NCBI GenBank assembly: GCA_017311185.1
Contig: JAESUZ010003505.1
Span: forward strand, 3,252,816 to 3,316,815
Direction of reading: 5' to 3'
DNA length: 64,000 nt
Source of the DNA: Proteles cristata cristata
Taxonomy: Eukaryota > Chordata > Mammalia > Carnivora > Hyaenidae
In this document: one piece after another, positions 44,835 through 55,575 of the stretch
Layout: each line of letters starts with the position of its first letter
How positions within the stretch are numbered: position 1 is the stretch's first letter
The notes under the pieces: generated by a model
Told to the model about the DNA's origin: nothing
Databases searched by the model: none
Seen by the model: only the letters and a program-made list of their open reading frames with translations
Position numbers and translations under genes: made by a program

Positions 44835-45035
44835 ATGTCCTTCATTATTGAGGGTCTGTGAGATGCTGGTTATATAGATGCGTAATAGGACAACCCATTT
44901 GGTCAGTTCTATCCTTATATCAGTTTACTGATGAGGAATCTCAGGTTGAACTTTACACAGTCAGTGAACATTAGAGTTAGGATTGGAAGCCAGATCCAGG
45001 TTTCCCTAGTAACAACCTTTAGTACTTCATGCTCC
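44835..45035 (+). mobile_element. MIR SINE
   Basis: Forward MIR order: TTATTGAGGGTCTGTGAGATGC, a TCAGTTTACTGATGAGGAATCTCAGG block, TTACACAGTCAGTGAACATTAGAG and GGATTGGAAGCCAGATCCAGG. Confidence 0.62.
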
Positions 45036-45384
45036 AATTTAGAATTAGAGTCAAGAAAGTGGAGTTTCTAACCAGATCGAACAGCATTAGGAGATGGAAA
45101 CTGGGTAGTGAGTAAGGTATCAATTCACCGCTAACAGGAAGAAAAAAAAGTTAGTAAGAAAATGGCCGTGTGCCCTGAAGGTCACAACAGTACATCGTGG
45201 TGGGTGTTATTCACTGACCCTCATCTTTCTTCTGGCCAGTTACCGATTCTTCGTACACACAGACGTTCAGTTGGTTTTCCAGGAGTGGAGTCCGCTGTAG
45301 CCGACGGCCCCAGGCCCAGGTTTGGGAGAAGGCTCCCAGCATCTGGACACGGGTCATGCATGTGCCCAGCTGTGGAGCCTGGCC
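45036..45384. other. no recognisable gene or repeat
   Basis: Unique sequence. The forward frame at 45162-45497 extends into a MIR and is not supported. Confidence 0.5.
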
Positions 45385-45540
45385 TCTCTGTGTCTCACGT
45401 GAGAAATGGGATAATAATCGCAACTACTCATGGAGTTGTTCTGAGGATTAAATGCCTTAATAAATGCAGAACTTTGAGAGAAGTACTTGGCACCTAACTT
45501 GTGCTCAGTAACAGTTAATAGTTATTATTATTAATAATCT
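45385..45540 (-). mobile_element. MIR SINE
   Basis: Reverse MIR: TGAGAAATGGGATAATAATCGCAACTACTCATGGAGTTGTTCTGAGGATTAAATG, GTACTTGGCACCTAACTTGTGCTCAGTAACAGTTAATAG. Confidence 0.75.
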
Positions 45541-46075
45541 TAACAGTCTGAGGATAGCAATAAGCAGCTTTGGGTCTCTATAAATGGGTCCTTTATTTCT
45601 TAGAATGATATCCTTTTTTTAGGGGTAGGAAAGACTTAACTGCCAGTAATTACAATTTCTCTGACCTATAGGGAGCAGTTTTAAACAGCGTGCTTAAAAT
45701 AGATTGGCTTTGCGGGACGGATGTGGTACTTTTTCAGTGCGCGTGTTACTGATCTGGAAGTAGCAATTAGGACTTAATAGTCATGAGGTTGCCAGCTGAT
45801 GTTTTTGATAGGAGGTAGGAGTGTGCGGGTGTGCTGCTGTGACATCCTAATCACTGCCTTGTTTTGCCCTTTCTGGGACTTACCCAGGGCTCTACATCTG
45901 TGAGGAGCTACCACCCGTCTGTTCTCTCCTCTCTCTTGGGAGGTAACCCCACTTTCTGTCTGCAGGTCACTGAGCAGACCCCTCAGCAGGGCACCAGCTC
46001 CCCCCCCACCATGTTGTCCAGAAACGGACTTGGCTCTGTGCCTGCCCTTGCTATGTAAGGACCGTCTTGCAGAGG
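45541..46075. other. no recognisable gene or repeat
   Basis: Unique intronic sequence, AT-rich at first and GC-richer after 45.85 kb. Confidence 0.5.
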
Positions 46076-46375
46076 CTATGATGGGACCAGCATGGCGGTC
46101 ACGGTCCTCTCCGGAGAGCACAAAATGGCGGATGTGTTTCCAGATGAATAGAGGCCCCAGGGATCCCCAGAGAGTCGTTTCATTTGTTCGGTTTTATACT
46201 GTTTGCTTTGTGTCAGCTTCTTCCTAACATTCATTTTCGGTTGCGGCCGTCTGTCTTGAGTCCGAGGTTGTCGGTTGCTCTTGCCTCGGCCCTAACGACG
46301 GGACCTGATCGCATCCGGTCTTGCCGCGCTGTTCCATGCGGTGTCTTCCCAGACTCGTCCACCGGGTGCTGGTAG
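46076..46375. promoter_or_regulatory. intronic CpG-rich patch with YY1-like motifs
   Basis: Two ATGGCGG words (CATGGCGGTCACGG and AAAATGGCGGATG, YY1-type) are followed by a 140-bp stretch at about 46226-46370 with around 16 CpGs. That is about as many as expected from base composition, where bulk DNA has far fewer. It might be an intragenic promoter, an enhancer, or a young CpG-rich repeat I fail to recognise. Confidence 0.35.
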
Positions 46376-46773
46376 ACCTGGTTGCTGCCTTTACTTGCAG
46401 AAGATAAGCGCTCAGGATTAAGACCAAGAACGGTAACAGCACACGTACGTACAAGGCTGCTTCCCTGCCTGAAGGCGTTGGGATTTTGCCTTCTCCAGGT
46501 TCTTGAGAGATTTCTGTTTTGGGTGGAGAACACCTTGGAGAGAACAGCAGAGGAGCATCTTGATGTTCAGGGATTTATTTACTAGAGGTTTCGGGGATTG
46601 ACCGGTGACCGTGAAGGAGGTCTGGAATAAACTTGGAGTTTTGCAGAGGCACAAAATGCAAGCATGCGTCTGGTGTGGGCGGCCAACCCAGGGAGCGGGC
46701 CAGCCTGCTGTCCAGGGCCCCGTCCAGTGTGGCCCGAGTCTACCCTCAGGGTTTCTGAGACAGGCCTCACGGC

Positions 46774-46913
46774 CTTCCCCCATGGCCTTCTGTTAAGTTC
46801 CTCAAGTCCCACATATGAGTGAAAACGTATCATGCACACAGTCTTTAGAGATATAAAGAGGTAGCTTACAATGCGTAGTTATTGGGAAAATTACATGGAC
46901 TGTAGCCATATTA
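46774..46913 (+). repeat. local duplication, copy A (140 bp)
   Basis: This segment matches 47454-47593 at a constant offset of 680 bp with about nine substitutions and no gaps (about 94% identity). It contains about 55 bp of L1 3'-UTR sequence followed by non-L1 flank starting CATGCACACAGTCTTTAGAG. It therefore copies an L1-flank junction. Confidence 0.88.
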
Positions 46914-47167
46914 TATTCTCTTTTGGGAAAGGTCCCGAAAAGAACACCAACCACTACTTTTGCTGATAAGAATTAAAAGGCAATGAAAATGTCTGAGAAA
47001 GCCACAGTTCTTACACAGAGAAACAGAAACTGTGGACGAAGTGTGAAATACAAACTTTGGTGATGGTTTGGATCTGCTATGTAATTCAAGCCCAGAAAGA
47101 ATAATGCCCATGACTGTCTCGGGAAAGTGCTCAGATGAACACGGTTTTTATTGCCGTCTTAAGTTTC

Positions 47168-47526
47168 ATGCACACAGTCTTTTTTATTTTTTAATGATTT
47201 TTTAAAATACAATTTATTGGCAAATTGGTTAACATACAGTGTGTACAGTGTGCCCTTGGTTTGGGGGGTAGGTTCCCATGATTCATCGCTTACATACAAC
47301 ACCCAGGGCTCATCCCAGCAAGTGCCCTCCTCAGTGCCCAGCACCCACTTTCCCATTCCCGCAGCCCCCTCCCCATCAAACCTCAGTTTGTTCTCTGTAT
47401 TTAAGAGTCTCTTATGGGTTTGCCTCCCTCTATGAAATTATTTTTCCCCATCCCTTCCCCCACGGCCTTCTGTTAAGTTTCTCAAGTCCCACATATGAGT
47501 GAGAACATACCATACACACAGTCTTT
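47168..47526 (-). mobile_element. L1 3'-end fragment with target duplication
   Basis: A 5'-truncated L1 3' UTR of about 330 bp in reverse orientation: TTTTTTATTTTTT tail, AAATACAATTTATTGGCAAATTGGTTAACATACAG, CCCAGGGCTCATCCCAGC, TATTTAAGAGTCTCTTATGG, CCCACATATGAGTGAGAACATACC. The duplication CATGCACACAGTCTTT (47168-47183) and CATACACACAGTCTTT (47511-47526) bounds it with one mismatch. Confidence 0.85.
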
Positions 47527-47593
47527 AGAGATATAAAGAGGTAGCTTAAAATGTGTAGTTATTGGGAAAATTACATGGACTGTAGCCATATTT
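47454..47593 (+). repeat. local duplication, copy B (140 bp)
   Basis: Copy B spans the 5'-truncation end of the L1 at 47168-47526 and its right flank. Because here the L1 is complete to its tail and has both target duplications, B is the likely source and A (46774-46913) the derived copy. Confidence 0.88.
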
Positions 47594-48387
47594 AGAAACG
47601 TGGAGATTTGCTGAAGTCCCAGAACCTCTCTGTCCCTAATGATTGGGTTCTTTTGTACAGCCTGTAGACTGAGTCCAAAGAATACAGAGCTCACCCTGTA
47701 TACCGAGCAATGAGCTATAACTAAGTCAGACATGTTACGCTGCATTTTGATTCTGTGGTGACATTTGCCTTTCCCTTGTCGACTAACCGTACATATTTAT
47801 ATACAAATGTTTTAGGAATTCAAGGAAAAGAATACTCTTGGTCTGGATTTAGAAGTAGTGTGTGCATTTTCTCCCCACACTACGTTAAGTGTCAAGATGT
47901 TGGGGATTGCCTACCTGAGTGTAATGTTGAGATATAATTTATGTCTCAACTGGTTAGTTGACTGTTGGGCATATTTCAGGTACATAAGTGAGCCCTAGAA
48001 AGTGCCAGAATCTCTGGCCATAGATCACACCAGGTTCTTCTGAACCTTTTGGAAACATTAAAACCAAATGAACAAAGAGACTCTTGCTAAGGATTCGTAA
48101 CTCTCACTTCTCACTCCACCCCCTGCATGTACCCAAAAAAAAGACTCTTTGGCAGCAGTGTGTGGTGGCGGGTTGTGGCACTGATTAGCTTGTAGTTAAA
48201 TGTATTTCTGAAGTATAGCAGCTATCGTGTTGGCATTATGTGTACTGCTCTCTTATTATTTTTGTGTATCTACTGCAACTAATTATCCTAGCTGCATAAC
48301 TTTGGTTTTTAAGAAGGAACTTGGTTTTCAGTATTAATTTTTTAAAGCATAATAGAATAATATGAAGCTGTCTTCCTCTCTTTTTCT
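47594..48387. other. no recognisable gene or repeat
   Basis: Unique, AT-rich intronic sequence. Confidence 0.5.
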
Positions 48388-48617
48388 TTTTTTTTTTTTT
48401 TTTTGTTTGTAAGTTTACTTATTTGGTTTGAGAGAGACAGAGACAATGAGAGTGGGGGAGGGGCAGAGAGAGAGAGAGAGAGATTGAGAATCTCACTCAG
48501 GCTCTGCACGGTCAATGCAGAACCCAACATGGGGCTCGAACCCATGAAGTCATTAGATCATGACCTGAGCTGAAACTGAGAGTCGAATGCTCAACTGACT
48601 AAGCCATCAGGGGAGCC
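48388..48617 (-). mobile_element. CAN-SINE (SINEC_Fc), diverged
   Basis: Reverse copy: long T tail, AAGTTTACTTATTTGGTTTGAGAGAGACAG, GGGGGAGGGGCAGAGAGAGAG, CTGCACGGTCAATGCAGAAC, GATCATGACCTGAGC and a decayed head (GCCATCAGGGGAGCC). CTCTCTTTTTCTTTTTT on the left and TCTCCTTTTTCTTTTTT on the right may be its duplication. Confidence 0.82.
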
Positions 48618-49241
48618 TCTCCTTTTTCTTTTTTGGAGGAAGAAGCCATATTTTTTTAATGCCATCAGTCAGTATTTCTGAAAACTTGGTTCAAAATACT
48701 GATCCAACTCTCCGTGTTTTGTTTTGTTTTTCTTGCTTGATACTTCTAAGACCCATATGTGGCTTCTGTAGAGATGTCTTCAGATCAAAGAGGCTGAACC
48801 ATAATAGAAATTTCTAATGAGGATTATGAAAATGTATTCGTATCAAAATAGCCCTTTACAACAGTCATCCAGAAAGTAGAGGTCCTTGTTGACATGACTG
48901 CGTTCAACCCAAACCCTAGCTTGCTGAGTTATTTTTTCTTTTAATTTCTCAAAAGATCTTCATCAGTCATCTGCTACAATACGCTCATCATGGAGCTACT
49001 ATATTCCCGGTAGTCTCTTTGGTTGTTTTTTTCAGTGATACCTGGTGTCTGTATGCAAGCAGTATATCAGGTGCCAGGTGCCTCGGGGAGTGAGAGGCCC
49101 AGGCTCCTGTTCTCATAGTCTGCAGACATCGGGAAAGAAGGGAACTGAAAGAAATTCACTGTGCCTGGAAGGTGCTGTGCAAGGGAAGGAGCAGCCGGAA
49201 CGGAGTCTGGAGAGTGAGGCAAGTCAGAAGGGGTTGTGAGT
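48618..49241. other. no recognisable gene; weak old-repeat trace
   Basis: Mostly unique sequence. 49060-49230 has loose resemblance to the start of the old purine-rich repeat. Confidence 0.4.
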
Positions 49242-49372
49242 AGGGTGACCATACAATCTGTCCTCCAAGCTGGCCCACACGGGCCAGTGAAAGGGGGCAC
49301 TATTGAAAATACACTAGGATAGCAGGCACGGGGAGCAACCATCCCAGGCAGGTGGAGACCCATGGTTACCCA
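49242..49372 (-). mobile_element. small non-autonomous DNA transposon, AGGGTGACCA ends
   Basis: AGGGTGACCATACAATCTGTCC at one end and CATGGTTACCCA at the other form terminal inverted repeats. The interior GTGAAAGGGGGCACTATTGAAAATACACTAGGATAGCAGGC is the reverse complement of the kind of interior at 13149-13275. I assign the same family and opposite orientation. Confidence 0.55.
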
Positions 49373-49489
49373 ACTTACAGGGTTAAGGAATGTGCATATT
49401 CCTTAAGACACAGTCAACAAGGAGCCCATGGCAGGTTTTTAATAACAAAACTTGGCATTGGGGAAGGCAACATGGGACACACGGGGACC

Positions 49490-49815
49490 AGGTGAGGGCT
49501 GTTCCAGGAACCCAGGCCTGAGAAGGTAACGGCCGGGAACTTACAAAGACAACAGAGTGGTGGACAGACCTGAAGTGCACCCCGGAGACCCCCCTGAGGA
49601 GTCTTGGTGATCCATCAGATACAGCGGCTGGGCGGGAAGGAGGAGTGGAGGATGGCACCCAGCTGTGTGGGTGAGGCAGGGATGCCCTTCACTGAGGGGA
49701 ACGCAGGAGGAGAGGAGCCGGTTTGGGGTAAGGGGTGATGAGGAGTTCCATTTTGGCTTTGCGGTGTCTGAGAGATGTTCTCCTGCAGAGGTACAAGTGG
49801 GAGATGTTTGATGGG
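49490..49815 (+). mobile_element. old purine-rich dispersed repeat, family unresolved
   Basis: GGTGATGAGGAGTTCCATTTTGGCTTTGCGGTGTCTGAGAGATG and GTACAAGTGGGAGATGTTTGATGG match the later portion of the ancient repeat seen at 42930. There is no coding potential. Confidence 0.45.
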
Positions 49816-50282
49816 TGTTTTCCCCTTGTGTTAACCTGAAACTCTACCTGCACAATACACTAGTATTGTTACGTTTGGCTTTAATTCCCTGCAATATAAA
49901 GATCTTGAGCACATAGACTTGCCTTATTTCCCACAAGGGATCGTGTCGATCTTGAAAAATCCAGTGACTGTTTTGAGCCACATGCCGAGTAAGTAGTGTG
50001 CTTGCTCTTCCTGAAACCGCTTCGGTGTGGCTACGAAACTGGGGAGCTGACCTCCTGCAGCAACAGTGTCTCCCCCTCCCTGTCACAACGGGACAAGATG
50101 TGGGGACTTCGGCAGCTTCAGAACTAAAGAAATGCCCACACGAGAGCTCCTCATCCAAACAATATTTTTAGCCTCTTGTAGAATCCTACTTCAGAAATAC
50201 CTAGTAGTCATAAAGCACTTCTTCTAAACAGCTTGCCTGGGTGTCTCTGTACATCCTTGGAACGTGCATATGACATCAGGCA
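49816..50282. other. no recognisable gene or repeat
   Basis: Unique sequence. The minus frame at 49844-50158 has no recognised motif. Confidence 0.5.
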
Positions 50283-50295
50283 GAGGCAGATTCAC

Positions 50296-51272
50296 TTCCT
50301 TTTTTTTTTTTTTTTAAACTTTTCCCCTCAATTTTATTGAAAACTATTTAACATACAACAGTGTATCAGATCAAGGTGTACAACATAATGATTTGATATG
50401 TCTGTACATATAAAATGATTACCATGGTAAATTTAGCTACCATCCATCACTTCCCATAATTTTGTTTTCTTATGATGAGAACACTTAAGGTCCACTCTTG
50501 TAACAACTTTTAAATATACAATGCAATATTTTAACTATAATCACCATGTACATTATATCCCAAGAGCTTATGAATCTTAACACCTGAAATTTGTGCCTTC
50601 TGACCACTTTCTCCCCAGCTACCCCTCCCACACCAGTAACCACCAATCTATATTGTTTCTACAAGATTTTTTTTTTATTTCACCCATAAGTGCTATGATA
50701 GTTGTATTTCTCTGTCTGATTTATCTCATTTAGCATAACACACTTAAGGTCCATCCGTGTTGTCACAAATGGGAGCATTTCCTTCTTTTTTATGAATGAA
50801 TGTTCTTCCATTGTGTATTTATATACCACATTTCCTTTACCCTTCACCCATCAATGGACACAGATTATGTGTCCCTTACTTGGCTATTGTAAGTAATACT
50901 GCAGTAAGTATGGGGATGCAGATATCACTTCAAGGTTGTGATTTTCATTTCCGTTGGATATATACTTACAAGTAGAATTGGTGGATCATATGATAATTCT
51001 ATTTTTAATTTTTTGAGGCACCTCCATACTGTTTTCCTGACATTGCTTACCACTAGTGCACAAGGGTTCCCTTTTCTCCACATCCTTGCCAACACTTGTT
51101 ACCTCTTATCTTTCTGGTGACAGCCATTTGACAGGTGTGAAGTCATATCTCATTGTGGTTTTGATTTTCATTTTCCTAATGATTAGAGATGTTGAGCCTC
51201 TTTTTGTGTACCTGTTGGCCATTCGTATGTCTTCTTTGGAAAAATATCTAATTAGATTCTGTGTCCATTTTT
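50296..51272 (-). mobile_element. older L1 3' end (part of a composite)
   Basis: A reverse L1 with T-run tail, a 3' UTR (TCAATTTTATTGAAAACTATTTAACATACAACAG, TCTTAACACCTGAAATTTGTGCC, TACCCCTCCCACACCAGTAACC) and the ORF2 end (GGTCCATCCGTGTTGTCAC, CCATCAATGGACACAGATTATG, CTTGCCAACACTTGTTACC, CATTCGTATGTCTTCTTTGG). It stops at 51272 where a second L1 tail begins. GAGGCAGATTCAC at 50283-50295 precedes its tail. Confidence 0.85.
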
Positions 51273-52347
51273 TTAATTTTTACAAATTTTATTTATTTAC
51301 TTATTTACATCCAAGTTAGTTAGCATATAGTGCAATAATGATTTCAGGAGTCGATTCCAATGATTTATCCTCTATGTATAACACCCAATGCTTATCCTAA
51401 CAAGTGTCTTCCTTAATACCCTTTACCCATTTAGCCCATCCCGCCTCCCACAACCCCTCCAGCAATGCTGTATATTTAAGAGTCTCCTACGTTTTGTCGC
51501 TCTTCTTGTTTTTGTATTATTTTTGCTTCCCTTCCCTTATGTTTATCTGTTTTGTATCTTAAATTTCACATATGAGTGAAGCCATATATTTTTCTTTCTC
51601 TAGTTTCACTTAGCATAATACTCTCTAGTTCCATCCATATAGTTGCAAATGGCATGATTTCATTTTTTTGATTGCTGAGTGATACTCCATTGTTTATATA
51701 TACCACATCTTCTTTATCCATTCATCTGTCGATGGATATCTGGGCTCTTTCCATACTTTGGCTATTGTTGATAGTGCTACTATAAACATTGGGGTGCATG
51801 TGCCCCTTTGAAACAACATACCTGTATCCCTTGGATAAATACCTAGTAATGCAATTGCTGGGTCGTTGGGTAGTTCTATTTTTACTTTTTTGAGGACCTG
51901 CCATTCTGTTTTCCAGAGTGGCTGCACCAGTTTGCATTCCCACCAGGAGTGCAGAAGAGATCCTTTTTCTCTGCATCCTCACCAACATCTGCTGTTGCCT
52001 GAGTTAATGTTAGCCATTCTGACTGGTGTGAGGTGGTATCTTGTGGTTTTAATTTGTATTTCCCTGATGGTGAGTGACGTTGAGCATTTTTTCATGTGTC
52101 TGTTAGCCATCTGGATGTCTTCTTTGGAAAAGTGTCTATTCATGTCCTCTGCCCATTTCTTCACTGGATTATTCTTTAGGTGTTGAGTTTGATAAATTCT
52201 TTATAAATTTTGGATGCTAACCCTTTATCTGATGTATCAGTTGCAAATATCTTCTCCCATTCCATCTGTTGCCTTTTAGTTTTGCTGATTGTTTCCTTCG
52301 CTCTGCAGAAGATTTTTTATCTTGATGAGGTCCCAGAGTTCATTTTT
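51273..52347 (-). mobile_element. 5'-truncated L1 abutting an older L1
   Basis: A reverse copy of a carnivore-type L1, about 1.07 kb: A-rich tail region near 51273-51310, a 3' UTR with TGTATAACACCCAATGCTTATCC and TATTTAAGAGTCTCCTACG, and the ORF2 C-terminus (CTGTCGATGGATATCTGGGC, GCACCAGTTTGCATTCCCACCAGGAG, TGTGAGGTGGTATCTTGTGG, TTCTTTGGAAAAGTG). Fragments of the ORF2 end are readable but shifted. It ends at 52347, directly against GAGGCAGATTTAC at 52348-52360. Confidence 0.88.
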
Positions 52348-52360
52348 GAGGCAGATTTAC

Positions 52361-53693
52361 ATTCTTAATGACAATGAAAAAAATATAAATATCACAATGC
52401 TTTCTGAATGTTTTATTGAAAGTTTATGTTATACTAATATTTACATTTTTAAATGTGCAGCCATATAAAGGCTTCTCCTTAATCTCCTGGATAATTTCCC
52501 AAGCACATTATCTAGTTCATGTCCAACATTTATTTCAGTTTATGGACAGTTACAAATACTGTACTCTTCCTTAATGTATCTGAACTGATAGTGAGAGTGG
52601 TTCATTTTAAATTTGATACTGTAGATTCAGCAAAAGACCTAATTGGGAATGGCTTTTCTTAAGTATATTTAATCTTACCAAAACTGCAGTCATTATATAA
52701 AAATCTATGCAAAAAAAATGAGGGGGTTTTAGGGGATAGTACATGGTGCCCAGCCTGGGTATCCCCAGCCATTTCAGTTTGGGATGCAGGAGTTAAAACT
52801 GTGGCATCTTATATTTGGGAATGCACTTTGTTTGTTTGTACTCTACCGTATCCTCCCTCTCTCGAAAAGATTTAAGATGTCTTAGGGACACGTTTAAATA
52901 CAGCACAATTTTAAAAATTCAGTAAATGGAAAAAGGGACATAAGGAGAATAAAAGGAAAGTAAACCGAAAGTAGAATATTTAAGGATTCACAGAAAGAGA
53001 ATACATTACTAGAAGTAACTCAAAATTCAAACTTGATTCCCACTATTTAAAGATGAAATATAATTATGATATTTAATTGAACAATCTCTGCCCCCCTCTC
53101 TCCCAATGTCTTACCCTGCCCCCATTCCCTCATTCTCTTAAATCAGGTAAGAACTTACTCAAACACTTTCAGTTGAGTGTATAGTCATCTCTTATTTTTA
53201 TGGAGCTTATCTTTTGTCTCAAGCTCCTTTTACTGCCTTTTCTGGTTATACAGTAAATAGTTCATTAAAACAAATATCCAGATTCTCCTATTCAGTATTT
53301 CTGTGAATTAAAGCACTAGTTTTCAACCCTCTTCGCCCCAACAGACCTCCTTTGTTACAACAAATACTTTGGTAATGCTTCCTTTCCTACCTAGGAATAT
53401 AATCTTACCTGCACACATAATTTTACAAAACCAATATGTTTACCTAGTTGTGAAGTCTGTGGGAAATAAAAGGACTGTAACGTATCATATGATAATGGGG
53501 AGTTTAATATGTGAGTATGTGGGCAGACTTCACTACAAGCCACCCTGAAGTGGTAGATGGCTGCACCTGTCAGCAGAGTCCTCCCAAATGCAAACACGGG
53601 CTAGCCCAGCCGAGTTGTGGGGTGGCTCAAGCGACAATTGCCACTGCCATTATGACACAATTTTCGGCAGTGGGGAATCACTCAAGGCAACAT
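52361..53693. other. no recognisable gene or repeat
   Basis: Mostly AT-rich unique sequence. 53310-53470 (GCACTAGTTTTCAACCCTC, TACAACAAATACTTTGG) has a faint DNA-transposon flavour that I cannot support. Confidence 0.45.
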
Positions 53694-53900
53694 TAAAAAA
53701 ATTTTTTTAAATGTTTATTTATTTTGAGAGAGAGAGACAGACAGAGCATGAGCAGGAGAAGGGCAGAGAGCGGGAGACACAGAATCCAAAGCAGGCTACA
53801 GGCTCTGAGCTGTCAGCACAGAGCCTGAAGTGGGGCTCAAACCCACAAACTCATGACTTGAACTGAAGTCAGACGCTTAACTGAGCCACCCAGGCACCCC
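53694..53900 (-). mobile_element. CAN-SINE (SINEC_Fc)
   Basis: Reverse copy: AAATGTTTATTTATTTTGAGAGAGAG, GCATGAGCAGGAGAAGGGCAG, GCAGGCTACAGGCTCTGAGC, GCTGTCAGCACAGAGCC, CTCATGACTTGAACTG, GAGCCACCCAGGCACCCC. A small deletion removes part of the A box. AAGGCAACATTAAA on the left and AAGACAACATCTTAAA on the right flank it. Confidence 0.9.
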
Positions 53901-54439
53901 TAAGACAACATCTTAAACGAAGCCAAGTTTATTCCATGTCCAGTTGTTATCTCCTGGAAAAGTCAGTGCTTATTAAAGGTGGGTGAAACAGTTTTACGTT
54001 TCTATGTAAATTGGATTCTTTTCTAATTGCCAATGAGTATTTCACATGAATGCCCAGCCGGACGTGGAGAGCACACGCAGGACCACGCACTCTAGGGGTC
54101 TGCCGCATGCACTCCAGAACCCTCTGCGTCCCTGGGACCTCAGCCACTGAACATAGTGACACCCTCTCTAATGTTGTGGCATACAGAACTGCCTCACTAA
54201 TATCCAGAACTTCTCTCATCGTTATCACCCTGCTGAGGAAAAAAAAAAAAAGGCAATTGCAAATTCTTGTTTAGGGTTGTCTTTCCCCTAGGTTTGGAGT
54301 ACAGCATTCAGGGATGAACTCCTTAGAGAATTATAAGGGTGAATAGATCCACCTACCTGTCCCAGAAAAACTAGAAGGCAGACAGGTGAGAGGGTCAAAA
54401 GGTGGGTGAGCAGTCACAGGCAGAGCAGTTTGGTAGCTG
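53901..54439. other. no recognisable gene or repeat
   Basis: Unique intronic sequence with a short poly(A) near 54240. Confidence 0.5.
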
Positions 54440-54655
54440 GTGGAAGTCAAACCAGACTGAATCTAAGCCCTGGCACTTGGCTATATCATCAGGAAAAATC
54501 CTTTTAAACTCTCTGAGTCTTCTGTAACACAACTACTTTTGCCTCATTTGTAAGTTGGTTATGGGAATGAATGGCATGGTAATATATTGAAGTAACTGAC
54601 ATTGTGCCTAGGACCTAGGATGTACTTACAAACTGAGATTTATAATAATGGTGTT
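54440..54655 (-). mobile_element. MIR SINE
   Basis: Reverse MIR, diverged: AATCTAAGCCCTGGCACTTGGC, AAACTCTCTGAGTCTTC, GCCTCATTTGTAAGTTGG, GAATGAATGGCATGG and TGACATTGTGCCTAGGACC. Confidence 0.6.
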
Positions 54656-55375
54656 TGCATTCCAGAGGGGGATGTAAGAAGAGTAATTAGGTGACTTTTT
54701 TTTAGGTTCTTAGGTTCTTGATTTCTTAGGTTCTTAAATTTTAAGATCAAGAACTTGACGTATGGTACATTGTATACCTTAAAGCACTTTGGATTTTTGT
54801 TGAAACGAACCCTCTGCATTTCAGATTTGGATTTTACACTTTAAAACATTCCTTGGAGGGAAAAAGAAAGGTTATTTTTTTTTAAATTGCAAAAGAAATA
54901 CTTTGCTCTAGAGACTTCAAATGAAACATTTGTAAATAAACTTAAACTTGAAATCCTTACCACCCACCCCAGCTCCCTAAGGGTAACCAGCCTTAGTAGA
55001 ATTTGAACTTGAGTGCTCCTTCAGTCCCTGTCCTGGCCTTGGCCAAGGCTGTTCTTCCTTCTGGAGTCTCTGCACTGTCCACATGACTCTTGCACACCTG
55101 TCCTGGAGAAGACACCCTGTTGTCAAATGCCCACATGATTGTATTCATCTCATTGCTTCAGCATGGCTTTTCTTTGTCGTAAGGCTGTGATGGCTGTACA
55201 TCACTTTATATTTCTCCTGTAAGGATTTTGCATTTTTTTTCTTTTACAGTGGATCATGAGTTTATTTAAAAGGTTATTTCACTTTATTATATTATTTTTC
55301 CTTATTATAAGGCCTTATGGGTTTGTTGTTGTTGTTGTTGTTTGCATAAGAAGGTTGCTAAAAATGGGAAATACT
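54656..55375. other. no recognisable gene; (GTT)n repeat
   Basis: Unique sequence with a (GTT)n run at about 55322-55342 just before a SINE. A tandem TTAGGTTCTT word recurs near 54705-54740. Confidence 0.5.
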
Positions 55376-55575
55376 GGGCACCTGGGTGGCTCAGTCAGTT
55401 AAGCGTCCAGCTCTTGATTTTTAGCTCAGGTCATGATCTCCCCATCGTGAGATTGAGCCCCACGTTGGACTCTGTGTGCTGGACAGGGGTCCTGCTTGGG
55501 ATTGTCTCTCTGTCTTCCTCTCTCTGTGCCCCTCCCCCACCTCTCTCTTAAAAAAATAAATAGAAGAAAAAAAAG
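55376..55575 (+). mobile_element. CAN-SINE, older SINEC2 type
   Basis: Forward copy with GGGCACCTGGGTGGCTCAGTCAG head and the older GTCCAGCTCTTGATTTTTAGCTCAGG variant, GATCTCCCCATCGTGAG, CAGGGGTCCTGCTTGGGATTG, CT-rich region, AAAAAATAAATAGAAG tail. This subfamily occurs across Carnivora. Confidence 0.88.
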
